Of a stretch of DNA of 64,000 nucleotides, positions 10,873 to 21,708 are shown piece by piece. The position numbers were made by a program, and so were the translations under genes. The DNA is from Oncorhynchus masou masou (lineage: Eukaryota; Chordata; Actinopteri; Salmoniformes; Salmonidae): positions 25,923,573 through 25,987,572 of the forward strand of contig NC_088232.1 in assembly GCF_036934945.1 (NCBI RefSeq). Direction: 5' to 3'. The notes below the pieces were generated by a model. The model was given only the letters and a program-made list of their open reading frames with translations. It ran no database searches and was not told where the DNA came from. Every line of letters begins with the position of its first letter. Position 1 is the first letter of the stretch.

Positions 10873-12012
10873 ATCTGTTGTTTTTCCCATATATTATCAC
10901 CTCACTTCTGTGTACCTGCTGACATTTGTAGGCATGGTTTGCAATTGCATTATATAGCTATAGCACAGTAGAATGAAATATTTAAAGATTTTGCAAAAAA
11001 TGTACCCAGAGTTCACTCACCTTTCAAGTCTTTGAGTCAACATACACTACTGCTTTGACGTAAGAAAGAGAAGACCAATGCAGAAAACGTAGTGAATTGA
11101 TACACATGGGAGCATGTAAGAAACCTGACATTACACTCATCCCAGCAGACAAATCTGGTTGAAATGAAATAATTATAACAAATCGATTATTATATAGTTG
11201 TAATGACAACACCAATAAGTATGATATAGGTAACATGCAATGTATGTATTATGTTGAGTGTGCAATGTGCTGTGCTTATTTTGTATACAAACAGTACTGT
11301 GTCTAAGACAATTTCCCCTCGGGATATTAAAGTGATTTATATTCATCCTATCCTATGTCACTGAGCACATTATGAGTTCAGTAGCATTGTGCACCAGGCC
11401 CAAGCTCAGGTATCTGGGTTTCATGTGGAATCATTTATTAACCCCTTCCTGAATTGTACTAAAACATGTAAATCCTTTTTCTACTGGTACAGTACATGGC
11501 AGGCTTCATGTATCTGGCATCAGATTGATTAACATCTCCTGAGGTGGAGTCCTAAGGTACCGTGAGTGAGAAACATCAACCTGCACGTCAGTTTCCATGC
11601 TACATGAATGTAAGCGGTATCGAATAAAATGGATTGGCTACTGAAACATTGACTTGAGTCCCCATACATCAGTAGTTATTTTCTATCAGCCTTCATAAAT
11701 TCTGATACTGTAGTATCATGTTGCAATAAGTGCAATTGTCTTATCTTGGTATAGATAACTCTAGGGCTTTTAGGGCTGTGGCTAAAGACTACAGATTGAG
11801 TCTTAAGAAATTTGCTTGGTTTATCTGGTAGGTCAGAGGAACATTTTGACAAGCTTTGGGAACACAAAAAAGTTTGGGGTTGGTTAGGTTATATTGAAAA
11901 TTATTGAATTGTGTAGGTATGGTAGGGCTTGTCTGAAAATATACCTGTCTGGGATGAAGAGATTAGAAATGTATTTACCAACATAAAACCAACAAAACAT
12001 ACTTGTTTCATT
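10873..12012. other. no gene seen; possible weak retroelement relics
   Basis: Positions 11120-11160 can be read as KPDITLIPADKSG, which recalls a Penelope-like reverse transcriptase motif, but it is too short to call. TTTCCCCTCGGGATATTAAAG near 11310 resembles a fish LINE tail. Otherwise nothing is recognised. Confidence 0.35.
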
Positions 12013-12668
12013 TTTATTTTATTTTACACAACATAACAACACATCAGATGTTGTTTCTCTGTACAGGGCTTTTTTTGTGCCTTAAAACAAAGGCAATATC
12101 AATGTCACTGAAAAGAAAGCTTGAATTGTTCTTTAAAAAATATCAATTTATTAAGAGGTCCAGTAACAAGGCTTTGATAGTTGTTTTTTGTGTTGTCTCT
12201 ATATGCAGGTAATTATTTCCCTGTAATAGAAAGGCTTTTTGTGAAATCTCTCATGTTCCTCTCGATCCCAAATCCCCTGTCAGGGACAACTGAAATCCTA
12301 TTGGTGCTCCTTGCAAGAGGAAAACGGTAATGCAGAGGAAGGCACCAATGCTTTTCTCTTGCCACAACGACAACACTGGGTGTATGTACTGTATAACTGG
12401 GTGGGTGTGTTGGATTTATTTTTCTACATTTTTTGTATGGGTATGAAAACACTGCATGGACTGCCGAGCACTGGGCTCTGAGCTGCTGGAGATTCTCCAC
12501 ATCAGAGGAGAACATTGATGAAATTCTGATTACTACAAGGCAAGCATCCGTTTTACTATTGGTTTTAGAAAAAGAAAAGTAAACTGAAATGCAAAAAAAA
12601 TCTAAAGAATCAAAAACAGATGTCCCCACACACACATTCAATCACACACATACATACAAACAGAAAAG
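12013..12668 (-). other. lrfn5: probable 3' UTR of lrfn5
   Basis: This lies directly downstream of the lrfn5 stop (12669-12671) on minus. AATAAA signals on the minus strand are at 12415-12420, 12147-12152 and 12013-12023, so short and longer 3' ends are possible. The real end cannot be set from sequence alone. A 142-codon minus-strand open frame at 12213-12641 has no domain and I treat it as UTR. Confidence 0.55.
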
Positions 12669-13662
12669 TCACACAGTACTTTCTAGAATCCACTCTGAAC
12701 TGGAAAAGGTGGCCTTGCCACTGTCTATATTTTCCTGGTGAAGTAGCATCCCATTCATGGACTTACTCCGCTTAGACCACATATTTCCAAGTTTTGTTAC
12801 CCCAATGTAGCAGTGGTGCTTGGACGAGTCCTCGTTTAGAGAGTACCTACGTTTGGCCCTCACCCCTTCCACCGGTAAGGTCAGGTACTTGGAGGATGGT
12901 CTGGGGTGTGCGCGTCTTAATATGGGCGTGTCCTTGATGCGTGAGTAGGGTAGGGGGGAGTGGAATACCGGGGCGGGGGGATGCTGCAGAGCCGTGGAGT
13001 TGTTGCGGTTGGTGTTCTGGGTCTCAGCGTTGGGGAGGGCCTCTATCTTGGGCTCAGGGGTGACAGAAGCAGTAGCGGAGGGCTTTGGCGCAGGCTTGCG
13101 CTTTGGCTTCAGAGACCCTGAGGAGCCAGGCGTGTTCCAGCTCTGGCTCACCAGAGAAGTAGCAGTGGAGCAGTCTGGGAGAGAGGTCTCAGATGAGTCC
13201 GTCAGAGTGTCTGGCGCGTGCCCAGTGGCCTTTATAGACCCTCCTCCCCCTCCCTCTGACCCCGACCCTCCCATGGCCTGTTTGGACACAGAGGGATTGA
13301 CGGTGCACCCTTGAGACTGCGCCCCATTGGTCTGGGAGTGGACGTTGGTGACCAATGTGCCTTTGCCCGAGTCACTGGTGTTGCAGACCTTATAGCGGAT
13401 CATGAGGATGATGATGAAGACGAGGACGGAGGCCACGATGATGCCGCCGATGATGATGATCATGGTGCCTCCCAGGAACTGGGACTGCATGAAGTGACAG
13501 CGCAGGTACTCAGACTCGGTGGTGAACTGGACGCAGCCCACCACGCGGGTGGCGGTGAGGGAAGTGATACCGTCGTCGTATATGGCCAGAACACACAGGT
13601 CATACGACGTTCCAGCAGCCAGGTTATTGACAAGGAAGTTTTTGCTTGTGGGGGGAATCATT
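12669..13662 (-). CDS. lrfn5: lrfn5 coding exon 2: FN3 end, membrane segment, cytoplasmic tail
   Basis: Second coding exon of leucine-rich repeat and fibronectin type III protein 5 (SALM5), a single-pass neuronal surface protein that acts at synapses. The acceptor CTCTCAG precedes 13662; the first base A completes an Arg codon with the AG left by exon 1 (phase 2). The exon encodes residues 463-793: the rest of FN3 (MIPPTSK, LAAGTSYDLCVLAIYDDG), a hydrophobic segment at about 530-551 (IIIIGGIIVASVLVFIIILM), then RYKVC and a 240-residue tail with NVHSQTNGAQSQGC and ETQNTNRNNSTALQ, both close to mammalian LRFN5. The tail continues into an LRFN1/LRFN2-like end (SKRSKSMNGMLL, SSSEWILESTV) and stops TGA. 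The last four residues fit a class I PDZ ligand. Mammalian LRFN5 is about 719 residues and is described as lacking this motif. It may be one of two salmonid duplicates. Confidence 0.93.
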
Positions 13663-14071
13663 CTGAGAGGAGAGAAGGACAAAGGAAAGATATCAATGTG
13701 GATTCAAATAAAAGTTGTTATAAGGACAGCTCATGTCATTCATGCATGATATTTTCTCACCAATTGTTCCAAATGTGCTTCTGCTGTTGAGAAGCATTTT
13801 CCTATATTCTTAAAACAATCCTAGTTGCTGCATTTAAAAAAAATATTGTTTAACATATATCATTATCCCAAAATGACAATGCTGTGTTTCATTAAATGAA
13901 TCTATTTTTGGAGAGTAAGAAATCCTAAAATGAACAACGTTACTTGTTATACCATGTCTGTGTGCAATATTCCTGTATAACATTAGACAGCATACATTGA
14001 CTGGGTGAATGCGAATGCCATTCATACTTCTGAACATCGTTTGGCTTCTAATGTACCAACCCCATGGTACT

Positions 14072-14324
14072 TGTCTACAGAGCAGCAAGAGGAACTGCCC
14101 TTCCCTACCTTCAGGCTATTTTCAAACCCTACACCCCAACCTGAATACCCCGTTCTGCCACCTCTGGTTTCTTGGCCCTCCCACGCCTACGGGAGGGCAG
14201 CTCCCACTCAGCCCAGTCAAAGCTCTTCTCTGTCATGGTCACCCCAATGGTGACCCGGAAGATGGTACAGCTGAGTCCCTGCCCATCTCCCGAAAACATC
14301 TGAAACACTACATCTTCAAAGAGA
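14072..14324 (+). mobile_element. L2-type LINE fragment (ORF2 C-terminal end)
   Basis: It reads RAARGTALPYLQAIFKPYTP and SHSAQSKLFSV, then a decayed C-terminal end. This corresponds to the last 80 or so codons of the L2-type ORF2 at 32670-34656, for example SSHSAQSKLFAALAPQW there. Several shifts. The right edge meets the Tc1-like element that follows. Confidence 0.75.
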
Positions 14325-15497
14325 ACACGACCAAAAGTATGTGGACACCTGGTCTTCGAACATCTCATTCAAAAATCATTGGGATGAATATGGAGTTGGT
14401 CCCACCTTTACTGCTATATCAGCCTCCACTCTTCTGGGAAGGCTTTCCACTAGATATTGGAACATTGCTGCAGGGACTTGCTTCCATTCAGCCACAAGAG
14501 CATTAGTGAGGTCGGGCACTGATGTTGGGTAATTAGGCCTGGTTCGCAGTCAGCTTTCCAATTCATCCCAAAGTTGTTCGATGGAGTTGAGGTCAGGGTT
14601 CTGTGCAGGCCAGTCAAGTTCTTCCACACCGATCTCAACAAACCATTTCTATATGGACCTCGCTTTGTGCACCGGGGTGTTGTCACACTGTTGCCACGAA
14701 GTTGGAAGCACAGAATCGTCTACAATGTCATTGTATACTGTAGTGTTAAGATTTCCCTTCACTGGAACAAAGAGGCCTAGCCCGAACCATGAAAAGCAGC
14801 CCCAGACCATTATTCCTCCTCCACCAAACTTTAAAGTCGGCACTATGCATTGGAGCAGGTAGCGTTCTCCTGGCATCCGCCAAACCCAGATTCACCCGTC
14901 AGACTGCCAGATGGTGAAGCGTGATTCATCACTCCAGACAACACATTTCCACTGCTGCTGAGTCCAATGGCAGCAAGCTTTACACCACTCCAGCCGACAC
15001 TTGGCATTGCGTATGGTGATGTTAGGTTTGTGTCTGGCTGCTCGGCCACGGAAACTCATTTCATGAACTCCTGACGAACAGTTGTTGTGCTGACGTTGCT
15101 TCCAGAGGCAGTTTTGAACTCAGTAGTGAGTGCTCTAACTGATGACAGACGTTTTTTTTGCGCCATGTGCTTCTGCACTCGGTGTTCCCATACTGTGAGC
15201 TTGTGTGGCCTACCACTTCGGGGCCGAGCTGTTGTTACTCCTAGATTTTTCCACTTCACAATAACAACACTTACAGTTGCCCGGGGCAGCTTGAGCAGGG
15301 CAGAAATTTGATGAACTGACTGGTTGGAAAGGTGGCATTCTGTGACGGTGCCACGTTGAAAGTCACTGAGCTCTTCAGTAAGGCCATTCGATTTCCAATG
15401 TCTGTCTATGGAGATTGCTTGGCTGTGTGCACTATATTATACACCTGACAGCAACAGGTGTGGCTGAAACAGCCAAATCCACTCATTTGAAGGGGTG
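14325..15497 (-). mobile_element. Tc1-like transposon relic, minus strand
   Basis: The left end contains CCAAAAGTATGTGGACACC, the terminal repeat of a Tc1-like family whose other end (CCACATACTTTTG) is present in the copy at 59784-60194 but lost here after GAAGGGGTG. On minus, transposase pieces run 15259-15056 (SGRPHKLTVWEHRVQKHM), 15049-14843 (NAKCRLEWCKACCHWTQQQW, then VVWSDESRFTIW with the first catalytic Asp), and 14876-14649 (GGGGIMVWGCFSWFGLG and VYNDIVDDSVLP). Frameshifts and stops make it dead. Confidence 0.9.
14450..15259 (-). pseudogene. Tc1-like transposase pseudogene
   Basis: Most of a DD34E transposase is readable on minus in at least four pieces: the second DNA-binding helix region and linker near 15250-15060, the WSDES catalytic block near 14930, the VWGCFS block near 14800, and a C-terminal piece (14686-14450). 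The order matches an intact enzyme. It sits antisense to nothing known and on the same strand as lrfn5, inside its intron, so it would be spliced out. Confidence 0.85.
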
Positions 15498-15634
15498 AAT
15501 ACCAGTAACTACTGTATCATTTTTCTTTGTTGATTATGATTTTGCTACACTCAAACCCATATGGAACTGATTGCATTGCCAAAGCAATGAAATTAATTGA
15601 ATCATATTATGCAGAAAACTTAGACCATAGCAGA

Positions 15635-16380
15635 CACTGATTATACAAAAGTTTAAGAACACCTGCTCTTTCCATTACATAGACTGACCAGGTGAATCCA
15701 GGTGAAAGCTATGATCCCTTATTGATGTCACTTATTAAATCCACTTCAATCAGTGTAGATGAAGGGAAGGAGACAGGTTAACTAAGGATTTTCAAGCTTT
15801 GAGACAATTGAGACATTTATTTGTATTTATTTTAACTCGGCAATTAAATTAAAAACAAATTCTTATTTTCAATGACGGCCTAGGAACAGTGGGTTAACTA
15901 CCCGTTCAAGAGCAGGACAACAGATTTGTACCTTGTCAGCTCAGGGGTTTGAACTTGCAACCTTCCGCTTACTAGTCCAACGCTCTAACCACTAGGCTAC
16001 CCTGTCGCCCCATGGACATGGATTGTGTACGTGTGCCATTCAGAGGGTGAATGGGCAAGACAAAATATTTAAGTGCCTTTGAATGGGGTATGGTAGTAGG
16101 TGCCAGACGCACAGGTTTGTGTCAAGAACTGCAATGCTGCTGGGTTTTTCACGCTCAACAGTTTCCTGTGTGTATCAAGATTGATCCACCACCCAAAGGA
16201 CATCCAGACAACTTGACAAAACTGTGGGAGGCATTGGAGTCAACTTGGGCCAACATTCCTTTCGAATGCTTTCGATACCTTGTAGAGCCCATGCCCCGAC
16301 AAATTTAGTTTGTTCTCAGGGCAAAAGGGGAAGAGGGAGTATATTTAGGAATGCGTTCTTAATGTTTGGTATACTCAGTG
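15635..16380. mobile_element. Tc1-type MITE split by a SINE
   Basis: The left end CACTGATTATACAAAAGTTT and the right end ATGTTTGGTATACTCAGTG are diverged inverted repeats next to TA at 16381. Inside are CACCTGCTCTTTCCATTACA and a short transposase-like remnant (FEWGMVVGARRTGLC near 16080). A related left end is at about 46330. An HpaI SINE on minus occupies 15812-16013. Confidence 0.8.
15812..16013 (-). mobile_element. HpaI-type SINE, minus strand
   Basis: The reverse complement gives a tRNA-like head (CAGGGTAGCCTAGTGGTTAG), the body (GAGCTGACAAGGTACAAATC) and the shared LINE tail ending in an A-rich tract (T-rich at 15815-15830 on plus). It splits the host MITE at GAGACAT/GGACATGG; GACAT on both sides is a likely short target duplication. 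Confidence 0.92.
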
Positions 16381-17189
16381 TACATTGTCAAGAAAATGCG
16401 TTAAAGTCTTAAAATGTAAAAGATAAAAACAACAGCACTCAAAAAGTAAACAACACTTCCACTGATGTATTTACCATTAACATGTACTGAGCTCAAACCA
16501 AGATGACTTCATGTAGGGTGACTTCACGTGGAGGTTGACCTCCCTGACATTCACCAACAGGCAATGGTAAAGTGCTCTACTAATAGTTTTGAAAGCCATG
16601 GCACTGTGGAAAATAGCACAGCACAGCACAGTCATCGAAAATCCATCCCGCCATGTCATCGAAAAACTAATGGAATATCTGTATTCTTTTAGTTTGAACC
16701 CATTTACAATCACGTGAGAGACAGACAACGTAAAATGTCAACAATTTTGTTATGTTATCCGGAGTGTGTTTATTAGATATGCAATGGAAATTGGAACCAT
16801 ATCATTTGAATAAAGTGGTTTATACCTTAAGCAGATCTGAGCCAGGTATTACCTTTTCCACAGGGCCTTTTGATGGCTAAAATTGCACAAGTTGGAGTGC
16901 TTTAAAAGAGGCGCATTCTCCTGATTTGTTTGCACATAAAACCTGTCACACAATTTGCTTGATGCCCAGATTTTTTTTATCACATCCTCGTTGAGTAATG
17001 CATTATGTTGAAAGGGAAATGAATGTGTGCAGGTGAAACAACAATGGAGAACACTACAATAAAACCAAAAAGGCCTGTGCTTGTAGGATATATTGACATG
17101 CTATTCAAAAGGTCAAGGTACTCCAGAGACCTATGGTGATCCTCAATATCAACACAGTGTTTAGCTTTTAAAAAACATGTTTTTATTGG

Positions 17190-17635
17190 ACACCAGCAGC
17201 ATATCCACCTGCTGGCTTACCTCTGAAGCTAAGCAGGGTTGGAACTGGTTGGACCCTGGATGGGAAACCAGATTCTGCTGTAAGTTGTGTTGGAGGGCCA
17301 ATAGGAGGCACTTTTTCCTCTGTTCTAAAAAAATATCCCAATGCCCCAGGGCTGTGATTGGGAACATTGCCATGTTTAGGGTGATGTCTTTCCTGACTCT
17401 CTGTGGTCACTAAAGATCCCATGTCACTTATTGTAAGTGTAGGGGTGTTAACCCCGGTGTCCTGGCTAAATTTCTCATCTGGCCCTCATACCATCATGGC
17501 CACCTAATCATTCTCAGCTTCCAATTGGCTCATTCATCCACCCTCCTCTCCAGTGAAACTATGCCCCAGGTCATTGCTGTAAATGACAGTGTTCTCAGTC
17601 AATTTACCTGTTAAAATAAGGGTAAACAATGTATT
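17190..17635 (+). mobile_element. 5S rRNA-derived SINE
   Basis: Positions 17222-17265 contain CTCTGAAGCTAAGCAGGGTT, followed by CCTGGATGGGAAACCAGATT and CTGCTGTAAG, which match the internal promoter region of 5S rRNA (A box, intermediate element and C box). This is followed by an unrelated body of about 350 bases and a LINE-like tail (TTACCTGTTAAAATAAGGGTAAA near 17606-17630). It is a SINE3-type retroposon rather than a 5S gene, because the 5S similarity is partial and a retroposon tail follows. It sits antisense to lrfn5 in the intron. Confidence 0.8.
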
Positions 17636-18632
17636 GTAATAGTGTTCAGATTAAGCAATTCACAACCTGAATATGTTAGAAATGTTAGAAACTCCTTTAA
17701 AAGAAGCCTGGTGTTCACCACTCTCTACTCTCTGAGGATAGATAATGCTCAGTGACATAGGTTGATCCTTCTCTATTAGATCAACACAAAAAAGTGACAG
17801 ATGTACAGTATTTGTTAATGAACCGAAGACCGTTTGCTCCTGCCCATTGGAGTTACAGCTAATTGTTTGTTATTGAGACCGAATCAATTTGTGTCCATTA
17901 CAGTGCCAGTTAATTGCAGTTCAGACTGAATTAGTTTGTGTTGAACTGACTAAAATGGGCCATTTCACTGACGACCTCGTTGAAATCTAATAACCTCCTA
18001 TTCACATCACAGAGAATACATGGCAGTTATGTTCATCTCTGCTGCTTCACAATGCAGAGTTCATCTCATCTTAATCAATATGAGATCATGATCCCTCTGT
18101 CACACGGCCCGCCCGAGTCCATTTGGGGGTTTTGCTTTGCGGGTGTTTTACTAATACGTTTTCAAGGATTACAGATTATCTAAAAAAAAAACAAATGGAA
18201 TACCATTGGGATTTTATTTAAATTATCTTTTTGTTTTTTAAATACATTTATAAATGTATTTAGTTGTTTTTGTAAAATGCTCCACAATTAAGAATCAGCT
18301 ACTAGCTAAACATCTTTTAAATCTCATATCGTGGCTACTGTAATTGCTTAGCAATTGAAACTTGTTTTGGTTGTTTAGTTTATAGCCTTGCTTCGTTAGG
18401 ATGGTTAGGATGATTTAACAAACAAGTGGTTGAAAGCCTATAAAACATACACCATAGTGTGTGAACGTAATTGAGATGAATCTCCATCGAAAAAATACAA
18501 AACATCTCTGAACCTATACTATAAGTGTACTTGATGATTGAAATTAAATCCATTAGGGCCATTACGCATTTCATCACACATTTCATACACAAATCATGCA
18601 CAAATAATTTGAAGGGATTGAATGGAACCTAC

Positions 18633-20020
18633 CTGTACACAAGAGAGTCATCATAACTGCCATTGTACTGAATCTGGAACATGCGGATCCCAGGTATATT
18701 CCTCTGGAAGTTGAACTTGATGAGTGCTGTGGAGGATGTGGCCTCAGCGATGACCACTCTCTTGTCCGGACTAGTTTTGGTGTCTCCAGTGTGGTTGCTG
18801 CCATTTGCCCCAGCCCTGGTGGACGTGGAGATGTCTGAAGAGCCAGGGTCAGGCTCCTGGATGTTGTTGGTGCTGTTGGAGATGTGTGGGAGTTTGATAA
18901 TCAGCAGCTCAACAGTCTGATGTGCCTCACCAGCTGGGTTGGACGAGATGCAGGTGAAGGATCCTGTGTCCTTCACAGTGCTGATCAAAATGTCCAGGGT
19001 TCCATTCGTGTAGACCAACGTCCGGGAGGAGTTCGACACCAGCTTCCCCTCTGGAGAGATCCAGTGTATGGCAGGCTCAGGGTCCCCCCTGGCCTTGCAC
19101 CGCAGGGCCACCCTCTGGCCCTCCAGCACCCTCATCTCATGGGAGTACCGGGTGATGAGAGGAGGTTCACACAGGAACTCCTCCTCAGGGATGGACCAGA
19201 AATAGCGTCCAGAGAGGTGCTGCGGCGATGCGCATGTCTCCAGATCATCCTCTCGACTCAGGCGCCTCAGCCACAGCAGCTCACAGTTGCAGTGCAGTGG
19301 GTTCCCGCCGAAGCTCAGGGCGAACGAGGAAGGGTTCATGATCCCAGACGTGGCCAAAACCTGGGCCCGCTGGAACAGAGGATCTGGAGGAAGCTTCTGT
19401 AACTTATTTGAGGTTACGTCCAAGCGGTTGAGCTTTTGCAGAAGAGAAAAGGTCTCCTCAGGAATGTAGTCGATCATGTTGTGGTCCAGGCTGAGGGTGT
19501 GGAGGCTCGTCATCCTCTGGATAGCCTCCCAGGGGATGGACTCCAAGTTGTTGTAGGACAGGTCGAGCTCCTCCAGGGCCAGCAGATCATTGAAAGCCCC
19601 CAGGTGGATCAACATCAGCTGGTTGTTGTTGAGGATCAGGTGGTGCAGCTTGGACATGCCGCTAAAGGTGTCGTTGGATATCCGGGTCAGACGGTTGCTG
19701 TTCACGTGCAAGGCACGGAGGTTCTCCAGGTCAGAAAACGCATGTGGCGTGATGAAGCTAATGGTATTCCTTGACAGGGTGAGATCCTGCAGCCTGGTCA
19801 TGTTGGCAAAGTCTTTCCTCTTGATGCTGGTGACGAAGTTGTCTGCCAGCCGTAGCTCCACGGTGTGCCTGTCAATGTTCGGGGGGACAAAGAGGAGACC
19901 TTTTTTGGCACAGAGGGTTGCGAGGTTGGGAGATAGTATTTGACAGACACAGCGCTTCGGACAGATCTGGGCCTTCACTGCCATTCCAATAACCAACAGA
20001 CAGACCAGCAGTTTTTCCAT
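18633..20020 (-). CDS. lrfn5: lrfn5 coding exon 1: signal peptide, LRRs, Ig, start of FN3
   Basis: First coding exon of Lrfn5 (SALM5), a synaptic adhesion protein whose family members bind presynaptic partners such as LAR-type receptor phosphatases. The start ATG (20020) opens a signal peptide (residues 1-17, MEKLLVCLLVIGMAVKA). Then come an LRR N-cap (CPKRCVCQ, 20-27), seven LRRs (about 54-235, for example LTLSRNTISFI and LDLSYNNLESI), an LRR C-cap with Cys 244, 246, 263 and 284, and an Ig domain with its Cys pair 308 and 357. A Ser/Asn-rich linker with several N-X-S/T sites leads to the start of FN3 at about 420. The exon ends VY plus AG of the next codon at 18633, followed by donor GTAGGT. 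Extracellular similarity to mammalian LRFN5 is very high (for instance GLLFVPPNIDR and HCNCELLWLRRLSREDDLET), which excludes LRFN1-4. With exon 2 the protein has 793 residues. Confidence 0.96.
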
Positions 20021-20060
20021 TGTAAGTCAGGTTCAAACACCTGCAACATAAGACAGAGAG
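20021..20060 (-). other. lrfn5: 5' UTR end and splice acceptor before the lrfn5 start
   Basis: On minus a pyrimidine-rich run ends ATGTTGCAG (AG at 20042-20041), leaving 20 untranslated bases (20040-20021) before the ATG. This implies at least one upstream non-coding exon, as is usual for LRFN genes. I could not locate that exon or a promoter in 20.1-64 kb; it may lie beyond the window. Confidence 0.65.
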
Positions 20061-21599
20061 GAGAGAAAAATAGATAATTAATCATTTGAACTGGATCATG
20101 ACATTCACCACCAGAAACTACACCAGCAGTGACACTAACATCTTGAGTAAAGACGGTCTGAGTTAAATTCCACCCCAGTCTTGAACACATATCAGTTCCC
20201 AGTATAATGGGGCCATTTAGTAAGAAATACCCAGGGGTCAAAACTGGTTGAAATGATGTCAGTACAACTAGAAACTGGTTACAATAAAGTCAATATGACG
20301 TAATTTCATGTCCCTCTGTATATCCTCTGTGACTTCTATGAAGATTTTAACCCACTTAATTCAGACATCCAAGTATCCAAGTTTTCACCATCATTGCATA
20401 GCCCTAGTTATTTTGTTGCTATGACAAAGTCATTTCAGAAGATTGTTGTTTATTTCATGTTATTAGTAATTCATTTTAAGGAGAAAAATAACTCTTCCTC
20501 ATTTTTGAGGTCAACCCTTTTATGTGATCTGAACTCTGATTTTAATATGTTGGAGAATTTTTATTTTACAAAAGAAACATTGAATATCTAATAGTCAAAT
20601 CATAGTGTAAAAGCAGGTGAGCTAGTTTAACTCTTTTTGGCCATGTTCTGGTGTTTTGTGGTGGAAAACTGAGTGGGTCAAGCATAACACCCACTTTAAA
20701 ACAATCTCACATTTTTTGTGAAGCTTGCATTCAATTGCCCTTCCCTGTTGTACACAACAAACCTCCATTCCCCCTGTCACAAGGGGATTTATGGATGAAC
20801 TAAGATGAGGTTGTCAACCCTACTTTATTTGGCACATAATAGTTCACTACTATAGACAACGTTTTTTTTCTTAAGTTGAACATGTGTATGACAGAATGTT
20901 AAAATTAGATAAAACTTTTTTTTTACCACGTTACACTACTCAAAAGGCACCTAATAGGTGGAACGACAGAGCTTTTGACTTTTAAACACATCCCTTGCTG
21001 TTCTCCTCTCCTCCATACCCAGAATGAGTCATGCCATCCCTGTGTTGGGTCACTTACTCCGCATTACAAGTGTGTGGGAGTGCAGAACAGAGGAGCTGTT
21101 TCATAATGCTTCAGCCTCAACTGCGGACTGCAGCGGACATATCTGACACGTGGGAAGATATCACCGCTGTAATTACACTGAGGAAAGTATGTAATGAGAA
21201 GATAAGTGTCTCGCTACTCACTCAGGCTGCCTGCCTGCCTGGCTTCACAGGAAGGATGATGGGCAAATTAAATAAAATCAATGTAATGAGGTTGAAAAAA
21301 CCTGACAGGGAAATTTTATTTTGTGCTGTAAAGGGAATGTGATCATGTCGACATAACGGTCCATCATCATAGCCAGCCAGAGCATACATGACACGGAATC
21401 ATGTTAAAACCACAGGCTTGCCTAACATATACACGTGCTATATGATTACCTCCGTTTGACACAAAAAGGCCTCATTTAGCCTATAGGATGATCTGGCATA
21501 ATATATCATTTCGATGAAATAGAATAGGTACTCGTCACATGACAGGCTACTAATAACATGACAGGGGCCCTTGAAAGGTAGGTACAGAGTCAATAATGT
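20061..21599. other. no gene seen; upstream flank or 5' intron of lrfn5
   Basis: By strand this lies upstream of lrfn5 coding exon 1 and is probably the intron behind its 5' UTR. No recognisable repeat family, RNA gene or coding exon. Open frames up to 103 codons lack any domain. Confidence 0.5.
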
Positions 21600-21708
21600 A
21601 TCCCAAATGGCACCTTATTTCATGTATAGTGCACTACTTTAAACCAGAGTCCATAGGGCTCTGGACAAAAGTAGTGCACTGCATAGGGAATATGGTGCCA
21701 TTTGGGAC
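21600..21708. mobile_element. small foldback (palindromic) element
   Basis: TCCCAAATGGCACCTTATTT at the left is mirrored by AATATGGTGCCATTTGGGAC at the right, and TAGTGCACTACTTTAAACCAG by CTGGACAAAAGTAGTGCACT. The two arms fold over nearly their whole length around CCATAGGGCTCTGG. This is a common salmonid MITE-like palindrome. Non-coding. Confidence 0.8.

Larger units (their letters stand above)
13663..18632 (-). other. lrfn5: lrfn5 intron (4,970 bases, phase 2)
   Basis: The donor is AG/GTAGGT (GT at 18632-18631) and the acceptor is CTCTCAG (AG at 13664-13663). The intron holds an L2-type LINE fragment, a Tc1-like relic, a Tc1-type MITE with an HpaI SINE, and a 5S-derived SINE, annotated separately. 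Stretches 13663-14071, 16381-17189 and 17636-18632 show no gene or repeat that I recognise. Confidence 0.9.

Noticed and set aside
12213..12641. 142-codon minus-strand frame just downstream of lrfn5
   Set aside because: No domain, and it lies between the stop and candidate polyadenylation signals; most likely 3' UTR.
12994..13790. Plus-strand open frames of 106 and 159 codons
   Set aside because: They are exactly antisense to lrfn5 coding exon 2; the minus strand carries the conserved protein, and these have no domains.
17195..17285. 5S rRNA gene
   Set aside because: Only the internal-promoter part matches, with many changes, and a retroposon body and tail follow; annotated as a SINE.
18884..19774. 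Plus-strand open frames of 172, 112 and 117 codons
   Set aside because: Antisense shadows of the LRR and Ig region of lrfn5 exon 1.
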